DNA from: Humisphaera sp.
GTDB lineage: Bacteria > Planctomycetota > Phycisphaerae > Tepidisphaerales > Tepidisphaeraceae
NCBI GenBank assembly: GCA_025351525.1
Contig: JANXVV010000167.1
Span: 1 to 19,955 of the forward strand
Direction of reading: 5' to 3'
DNA length: 19,955 nt
Shown: positions 15,480 through 19,955 of the stretch, piece after piece
Layout of the letters: every line of letters begins with the position of its first letter
How positions within the stretch are numbered: position 1 is the first letter of the stretch
Translations under genes and position numbers: made by a program
Notes under the pieces: generated by a model
The model's database searches: none
What the model was told of the DNA's origin: nothing
What the model saw: the letters and a program-made list of their open reading frames with translations, nothing else

Positions 15480-16571
15480 ATGAAACTCCAGCCAATTCTT
15501 GAGGTTTTGGAATCCATCGCTCCGGTTCAAAATGCGGAATCGTGGGATAATGTAGGGTTGTTGACGGGCGATCCGGGGCAAGAGGTGAAGCGCGCGATGC
15601 TGACCATCGACTACACATCGGCGGTCGCCGTCGAGGCACAACATCTTAAGAGCGATCTGATCATCGGTTATCATCCACCGATTTTTGAACCGCTTAAGCG
15701 GGTTGTCGCGGGGAGTTTGGTATACGATGCGATTCGACGGGGCGTGGCGATCTACTCGCCGCACACAGCGTTGGATGTGGCGGAGGGCGGCACGAACGAC
15801 ATGCTGGCGGATGCGGTGGGTATCGGTGAGCGAAAACCATTGAAGTTGATACTTCCTAAGAGCAGCCAATACAAGCTCGTGGTTTTTGTGCCGGAAAAGG
15901 AGGTGGAGAAAGTGAGCGATGCCCTGTTCGCCGCCGGCGCGGGGAGGATCGGCCACTATTCCGCCTGCAGTTTTCAATCGAAAGGGACGGGCACTTTTTT
16001 CGGGGAAGCCGGCGCGCATCCCACCGTCGGGAAAAGCGGCGCGAGGGAAAACGTGCCGGAGGTGAGAATCGAAACGGTCGTGCCGATCGAAAAGGTGGAG
16101 GAAGTGCTGCGGGCGTTAAGGGCGGTTCATCCGTATGAGCAACCGGCGTTCGATCTGCAGGTGTTGGCCGCCCCGCCGGAGGGGATGGGAATGGGGCGCG
16201 TCGGTCCTCTACGGCAACCTTCAAGCCGGGCGGAACTGTTCGAGCGGATCAAGCGGGAACTGGGCATCGCACACCTTCTCATCGCGGGCCCGCAAGAAGG
16301 GATCGTCCATCGTGCGGCGGTGTGTGCGGGTGCCTGCGGGAATCATCTCGACGAAGCCATCGCTCAAAAAGCCGATCTGTATCTCACCGGCGAAATGCGT
16401 CACCACGATGCGATCAAAGCGGCCAACGCGGGAATCACCGTCGTCTGCACGCTGCACTCGAACAGTGAGCGAGCGGTGCTGCGCCGACTGCGGGATCGAC
16501 TGGTGAATGAAGTGCCGGAGGTGGAATTTCAGTTAAGCGAAGCGGATCGCGATCCATTCAACATCGTATAA
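15480..16571 (+). CDS. Nif3/YqfO-family dinuclear metal-binding protein
   Basis: This family forms hexameric rings with a two-metal centre and is often annotated as 'GTP cyclohydrolase I type 2 homolog'; its cellular role is unsettled. The 363-residue product has the split Nif3 fold: an N-terminal part with ESWDNVGLL, GYHPPIF (His65) and HTALDVAEGGTND; a central PII-like insert of about 100 residues (YKLVVFVPEKEVEKVSDAL to VHPYEQPAFDL); and a C-terminal part with ADLYLTGEMRHHDAI and HSNSER. The metal-binding His, Asp and Glu residues are present. The start lies about ten bases after the IS remnant, so its original promoter may be lost or replaced. Its stop just overlaps the stop of a minus-strand ORF. 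Confidence 0.93.
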   Translation: MKLQPILEVLESIAPVQNAESWDNVGLLTGDPGQEVKRAMLTIDYTSAVAVEAQHLKSDLIIGYHPPIFEPLKRVVAGSLVYDAIRRGVAIYSPHTALDVAEGGTNDMLADAVGIGERKPLKLILPKSSQYKLVVFVPEKEVEKVSDALFAAGAGRIGHYSACSFQSKGTGTFFGEAGAHPTVGKSGARENVPEVRIETVVPIEKVEEVLRALRAVHPYEQPAFDLQVLAAPPEGMGMGRVGPLRQPSSRAELFERIKRELGIAHLLIAGPQEGIVHRAAVCAGACGNHLDEAIAQKADLYLTGEMRHHDAIKAANAGITVVCTLHSNSERAVLRRLRDRLVNEVPEVEFQLSEADRDPFNIV

Positions 16572-16752
16572 GTCCCAGCTTCCGCCACACTTCATCATGC
16601 GAAATGGTTTTCATCCTACCGTCCAGGAAATCAACTCTCCCTTTCTTCGCGGTTTCCGCGTCCTCGCGATCTTCTTCGGCACGAGTGAGTTGGTCGTACC
16701 GCTTCCTCGGCAAAACGACAAACTCTCGTCTACCGATTTTAAAGGTCGTCAT
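16558..16752 (-). CDS. Small antitoxin-like protein (type II TA style), orphan
   Basis: The 64-residue product begins MTTFKIGRREFVVLPRKRYD and continues QLTRAEEDREDAETAKKG. This 'I-G-x-R-x-F-V-V-x-P' opening followed by an acidic/basic helix resembles small prevent-host-death/RelB-like antitoxins. No toxin gene lies beside it: hflX diverges on one side and the Nif3-family gene converges on the other, overlapping by 14 bases. Upstream ATGs at 16758 and 16776 are also possible, and none has a clear ribosome site. The frame is open further upstream (to 17016), but that part runs into the hflX leader and coding region and looks non-coding. It may be a solitary regulator or a relic. Confidence 0.5.
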   Translation of the reverse strand: MTTFKIGRREFVVLPRKRYDQLTRAEEDREDAETAKKGRVDFLDGRMKTISHDEVWRKLGLIRC

Positions 16753-16876
16753 GTCCATCACTGAAATGATGCCCATGAATTTCACAAAAATCGATGGTGA
16801 AACCAACATGGCACAAGGGGGATGAATACAATGCATCGACGTTGCAACCCATCCCTTCGCATCAAAGGAGCTCGAT

Positions 16877-18232
16877 TTGTCCGAACTGAAACGAACCGAA
16901 CTTTCCGTCAAACAGGAGCGGGCGATTCTCATCGGGGTCATTCTTCCCGGCACCACCGCCGACCCGCGCGATCCCCTGGGTGAACTGGCGTCGCTCGCCA
17001 AAACCGCCGGGGCCAAAGTGGTCGGGCAGATGTTTCAGCGAAGGCACAAAGTCGACGCCGCCACTTTCATCGGCAGCGGGAAGGCCATCGAGATCGCCCA
17101 ACTCTGCGCGCAGGAGAAGGCCAACATCGTTCTGTTCGACAACGATCTGTCGCCCAGCCAGATCGGGGAGCTCGAAAAAATCATCAATGAGGAGCTCGAT
17201 TCCAAATATGGCGAAGGGGTCAAGGTTCTGGATCGGTCCGAGTTGATTCTCGACATCTTTGCCACGCGGGCTCAAACCGCCGAGGCGAAGTTGCAGGTGG
17301 AACTGGCTCAGATGCAATACACCTATCCGCGCCTCGCCCGCATGTGGAGCCATCTGGAGCGCATCAAAGGCGGCGCGGGCGGCGGGATGGGCATCGGCAC
17401 GCGCGGGCCGGGTGAAACACAGTTGGAGACTGACCGCCGACTCGTCCGCAAGCGGATTTCGGATCTCAAGGCGAATATCGCCAAAGTGCAGGACCGTAAA
17501 ACCCGCATGGTCGCCGCGCGAAATGTCGACCACCTGACGGTCTGCATCGTCGGCTACACCAACGCCGGGAAGAGCACGCTGTTCAACACCCTCACCGCCG
17601 CCGGAACATATGCCGACGACAAACTGTTCGCCACCCTCGACACCAAGACCCGATCATGGCGTCTGGAGCGCGGCGTCGAAGTGCTGCTCAGCGACACCGT
17701 CGGTTTCGTCCGCGACCTGCCGCATAATCTCGTCGCCAGTTTTAAAGCCACGCTCGAGGAAGCGATTCACGCCGATCTTTTGCTGCACGTGCTGGATGTG
17801 GGTCACCCCCATGCCCACCAGCAGTTTGCTTCGGTGCATAAAGTGCTCGGCGAGATCGGTGTGAAGGGCAAGCAGGAGATTCTGCTGCTCAATAAGGTCG
17901 ACACGGAGGAGGGCGAAGCCGCTTTTCCGGAATGGCGAACCCTGTATCCGGATGCGATCCCCGTCAGCGCCCGCACCGGCATCGGGTTGGCCGACCTGCT
18001 TGAAGCGGTGTACCAAACCGTGCGCGGCCAACAGGTGGATGTCACGCTCGAAGCGGAACTGACCAACGGCAAGCTGATCAGCTACATCGAATCGCACACC
18101 CGCGTCCACGACCGTCAGTTCACGGATACTCGTGTGCAGATGAAAGCGATCATGGGCAAGCGCACGCTGGCCGAGCTATCGCGAAATGAGCAGGTCGAGG
18201 TGAAGTCGGTTTCGCCGGTGACGGTGGCGTGA
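16877..18232 (+). CDS. hflX: Ribosome-associated GTPase HflX
   Basis: HflX splits stalled or idle 70S ribosomes, notably under heat stress. The 451-residue product has the N-terminal HflX domain (TFIGSGKAIEIAQL), the glycine-rich linker GGAGGGMGIGTRGPGETQLE, and a Ras-like G domain: P-loop GYTNAGKST at 226-234, DTVGF at 273-277 and NKVD at 339-342. All nucleotide-binding motifs are intact and the length is usual. The start is a TTG with AAAGGAG six bases upstream (16864-16870), which decides it over the alternatives. The gene looks monocistronic; a GC-rich hairpin follows the stop. Confidence 0.97.
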   Translation: MSELKRTELSVKQERAILIGVILPGTTADPRDPLGELASLAKTAGAKVVGQMFQRRHKVDAATFIGSGKAIEIAQLCAQEKANIVLFDNDLSPSQIGELEKIINEELDSKYGEGVKVLDRSELILDIFATRAQTAEAKLQVELAQMQYTYPRLARMWSHLERIKGGAGGGMGIGTRGPGETQLETDRRLVRKRISDLKANIAKVQDRKTRMVAARNVDHLTVCIVGYTNAGKSTLFNTLTAAGTYADDKLFATLDTKTRSWRLERGVEVLLSDTVGFVRDLPHNLVASFKATLEEAIHADLLLHVLDVGHPHAHQQFASVHKVLGEIGVKGKQEILLLNKVDTEEGEAAFPEWRTLYPDAIPVSARTGIGLADLLEAVYQTVRGQQVDVTLEAELTNGKLISYIESHTRVHDRQFTDTRVQMKAIMGKRTLAELSRNEQVEVKSVSPVTVA

Positions 18233-18249
18233 GAATTGTTTGCTCTTGT

Positions 18250-18280
18250 CCCCTTCCCCCCGGCGTACCGGGGGAGGGGG
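18250..18280. repeat. GC-rich hairpin after hflX
   Basis: CCCCTTCCCCCCGG, a CGTA loop and CCGGGGGAGGGGG pair with one mismatch and two G-T pairs. There is no T-run afterwards (CCAGAAATCT follows), so it is not a textbook intrinsic terminator. From memory, similar 'CCGGCGTACCGG' repeats are dispersed in planctomycete genomes. It could still help end or protect the hflX transcript. Confidence 0.55.
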
Positions 18281-18349
18281 CCAGAAATCTCAAATGCGAT
18301 CGCTCCGATCCCGATCGGTTTAGAACTCTGATTTACCACAAAACTTTTT

Positions 18350-19068
18350 ATGATGATGCTCCTGCCAAAAAACCATCGTGTGAGAGTACTGATTTTCGCG
18401 GGTTGCGTTTTGAGCAGCGCGATGTCCTCGTCAGCCTGTGGCGCGCCCTCTACCCCGAACGCCGGAATGGTCTCGTCGGAGTTCATCTTCGAGAGCGCGC
18501 CGTTCCCCTCGTGTCATGCTTCGTCGCTGGCTGAGGTAAAAAGCGGATTGGTAGCCGTCTGGTTCGGTGGGATCCGGGAAAGAGCGCCGGATGTCGGCAT
18601 CTGGCTTTCTCGACAGGTCGATGGCCATTGGACGGCACCCACCGAGGTCGCCGATGGCGTGCAGGGCGATGGAACCCGCCTGCCGTGTTGGAATCCCGTC
18701 CTCTTTCAGCCCAGAATCGGCCCCCTGCTTCTGTTTCATAAAATCGGTCCTGATCCGAGAACCTGGTGGGGCATGCTGCGGAGTTCTGAGGATGGTGGTA
18801 AGGCCTGATCACCGGGCCGCCGCCTTCCAGACGGATTCCTCGGTCCCGTCAAGAACAAGCCGATCCAGTTGCCCGACGGATCCATCTTGTGCCCTTCGAG
18901 CACCGAAGCGCTGGGAAGAACGCCCGCGTGGCGCTTGTACTTTGAGCGTACCGTCGACATGGGCCTGACGTGGAGCAAATCCGAACCTCCGATAGGTGAA
19001 GGCAAATCAATCGATGCCATTCAACCGAGCCTGCTTTCGCTGGGCGATGGATCGCTGGAGGCCGTGTT
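18350..19068 (+). pseudogene. Exo-sialidase-like (BNR repeat) gene, in-frame stop and truncated
   Basis: The frame encodes a possible signal region (VRVLIFAGCVLSS) and then a BNR/sialidase-type beta-propeller: FPSCHASSLAEVKSGLVAVW, FGGIRERAPDVGIW, CWNPVLFQP, and FHKIGPDPRTWWGMLRSSED. At 18806-18808 a TGA interrupts SEDGGKA-stop-SPGRRLPDGF exactly where an Asp box (SxDxGxTW) needs its Trp; TGG to TGA is a single-base change. The same frame continues with clear homology (GPVKNKPIQLPDGSILCPS) and a second, intact Asp box (TVDMGLTW) until about LGDGSLEAV near 19065, where family resemblance stops. So it has both a nonsense codon and a lost C-terminal half. Such enzymes normally act on glycans outside the cell. 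Confidence 0.8.
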
Positions 19069-19207
19069 CAGTTCAATGGAGCGCTCGGTGGGTCGCTTGG
19101 CAATTTCTCAGTGCTGAACCCCGTTGCGGGCAGCACCTATACCTTTGGCACCTCGGGCGGTCCGGCGGGCAGCAGCTTTGTGGACCTGACCATCGGGGTG
19201 CCTGAAC
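19069..19207 (+). pseudogene. C-terminal scrap of a PEP-CTERM-like exported protein
   Basis: In a different frame from the sialidase piece, this stretch encodes FNGALGGSLGNFSVL, AGSTYTFGTSGGPAG, then SSFVDLTIGVPEP. The VPEP at the end is typical of PEP-CTERM sorting tails, but the membrane helix and arginine cluster that should follow are missing. There is no credible start. The function is unknown, and the assignment rests only on the tail motif and the Gly/Ser/Thr-rich composition. Confidence 0.5.
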
Positions 19208-19654
19208 CGAAATCCTTTCGTCACCATCGCCGGTCAAACCGCGCCGGGCGATGGCATCTGCCTGCGCAAATACAAACTCGGTATCGCCGCCAACCATGTC
19301 ATCGTGCGATACCTTCGCGTGAGGCGCGGCGATGAATCGCGGGAACCCGACGATGGCATCGGAATCTACGAAGCGGAAAACGTGATCGTCGACCATTGCT
19401 CGGTCAGTTGGACGTGCGATGAGGCGGTCAACACCTGGCATCACGTTCGCAACACCACCGTGCAGTGGTGCATCGTCAGCGAGCCGTTGCACAACAGCAT
19501 TCAACACGGCCATGGATTTGCGATGTCCCTCGGCGGGGACAACACCTCCTACCATCACAATCTGATCGCCAACGCTCCCGGCCGTAATCCCAGCCTCGCG
19601 GGCAATCGATCCTATCTCACGACGAATCTCGATTTTCGGAACAACGTGATATTC
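19208..19654 (+). pseudogene. Internal fragment of a pectate-lyase-like right-handed beta-helix protein
   Basis: Starting abruptly at NPFVTIAGQTAPGDGICLRK, this frame carries family blocks in order: NHVIVRYLRVRRGDE, DDGIGIYEAENVIVDHCSVS, TVQWCIVSEPLHNS, GDNTSYHHNLIANAPGRNP, and NLDFRNNVIF. These fit planctomycete pectate-lyase-like proteins (polysaccharide lyase family 1 style). The usual N-terminal part (signal, FPGAEGFGA and GGRGG blocks) and everything after NNVIF are absent. So about 149 codons remain of a protein that usually has 350 or more. The reading frame itself is undamaged. Confidence 0.8.
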
Positions 19655-19955
19655 AAAACTGATCCTCCCCACGCCCGGCTGGCGCTCTTCAGTTCCTCAT
19701 TGCGGGTAAACTCCCGCGGAATGGAATCGATCATGGCCCGTGCATCCTCCCCGTCTTCTTCCTTCAAAGACTCTTCTCTTTCTCCCGGCTCGTCCGGGTC
19801 GACAGCCTCGCCTGCTCCCGTGCGGCCTGTCGCTGTTTCGCCGATCATCGTGCCGCCTGTGGCGGGTGCTGTGGCGGTGCCCGATGCCGTCTCGGCCCGC
19901 GATCCGCAGGGACATTTCACACGGGTCTTCAAGCTCGCCGCCGTGCGCTATGCCG
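19655..19955. other. Unassigned open sequence at right edge
   Basis: The plus frame of the pectate-lyase piece stays open to the end of the window but changes character: a Ser-rich run (SSPSSSFKDSSLSPGSS), a Pro/Val linker (VSPIIVPPVAGAVAVP), then FTRVFKLAAVRYA, which slightly recalls a secretin N-domain. The minus strand is also open (19612-19932; GEREESLKEEDGEDARAMID). I cannot tell which strand codes. Confidence 0.3.

Noticed and set aside
18806..18808. UGA recoded as Trp in this organism
   Set aside because: Many intact genes here end in TGA (for example actC, actD, actE, coxA and coxD) with correct lengths, so UGA is a normal stop.
18817..18830. Third copy of the GCGGCAGGGGAC/CCGCCGCCTTCCAG repeat
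   Set aside because: Only about 14 bases match and they encode the expected sialidase residues (RRLPDG), so this is chance similarity.

Overview
The window reads as a bacterial chromosome segment with moderately high GC, most likely from the Planctomycetota; a Verrucomicrobiota-like relative cannot be excluded from sequence alone. This rests on gene content: a complete Alternative Complex III plus caa3 oxidase operon, short palindromic intergenic repeats, a BNR-type sialidase, a pectate-lyase-like piece and a fragment ending in VPEP (PEP-CTERM style). No taxonomic marker gene is present.

Layout. 1-1149: the 3' part of a group II intron (reverse transcriptase/maturase, then domains V and VI). 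1149-1213: a solo end of an IS630-like element, in reverse orientation. 1214-1640: no gene, but two intergenic repeats. 1641-14972: one long co-directional respiratory operon, with genes overlapping or spaced by a few bases: actA, actB, actC, actD, actE, actF, a small unknown membrane protein, a SCO-type copper chaperone, then caa3 oxidase subunits II, I, III and IV. 14977 to about 15470: a wrecked IS630 copy whose left end is the inverted partner of the 1149-1213 end. 15480-16571: a Nif3/YqfO-family protein. 16558-16752 (minus): a small antitoxin-like ORF. 16877-18232: hflX. 18350-19955: a run of broken gene pieces (sialidase with an in-frame stop, a PEP-CTERM-like C-terminal scrap, the middle of a pectate lyase, then an unidentified open frame running off the end).

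How the genes work together. ActABCDEF form a menaquinol-oxidising complex that replaces cytochrome bc1 and passes electrons to c-type haems. CoxB carries CuA and its own fused cytochrome c, and CoxA reduces oxygen at haem a3/CuB. The SCO protein loads copper into CuA. The gene order supports co-production of an ACIII-caa3 supercomplex.

The respiratory operon and hflX are ordinary core genes. The unusual signals are a group II intron whose structurally predicted 3' end falls exactly at the base where homology to the second IS copy begins; the inverted IS ends bracketing the whole operon; a hairpin repeat family with paired base changes inside the operon; a repeat apparently read as the N-terminus of the SCO protein; and the mosaic of truncated genes at the right edge. 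I found no clearly new defence or biosynthetic system, and no tRNA, rRNA or CRISPR array.
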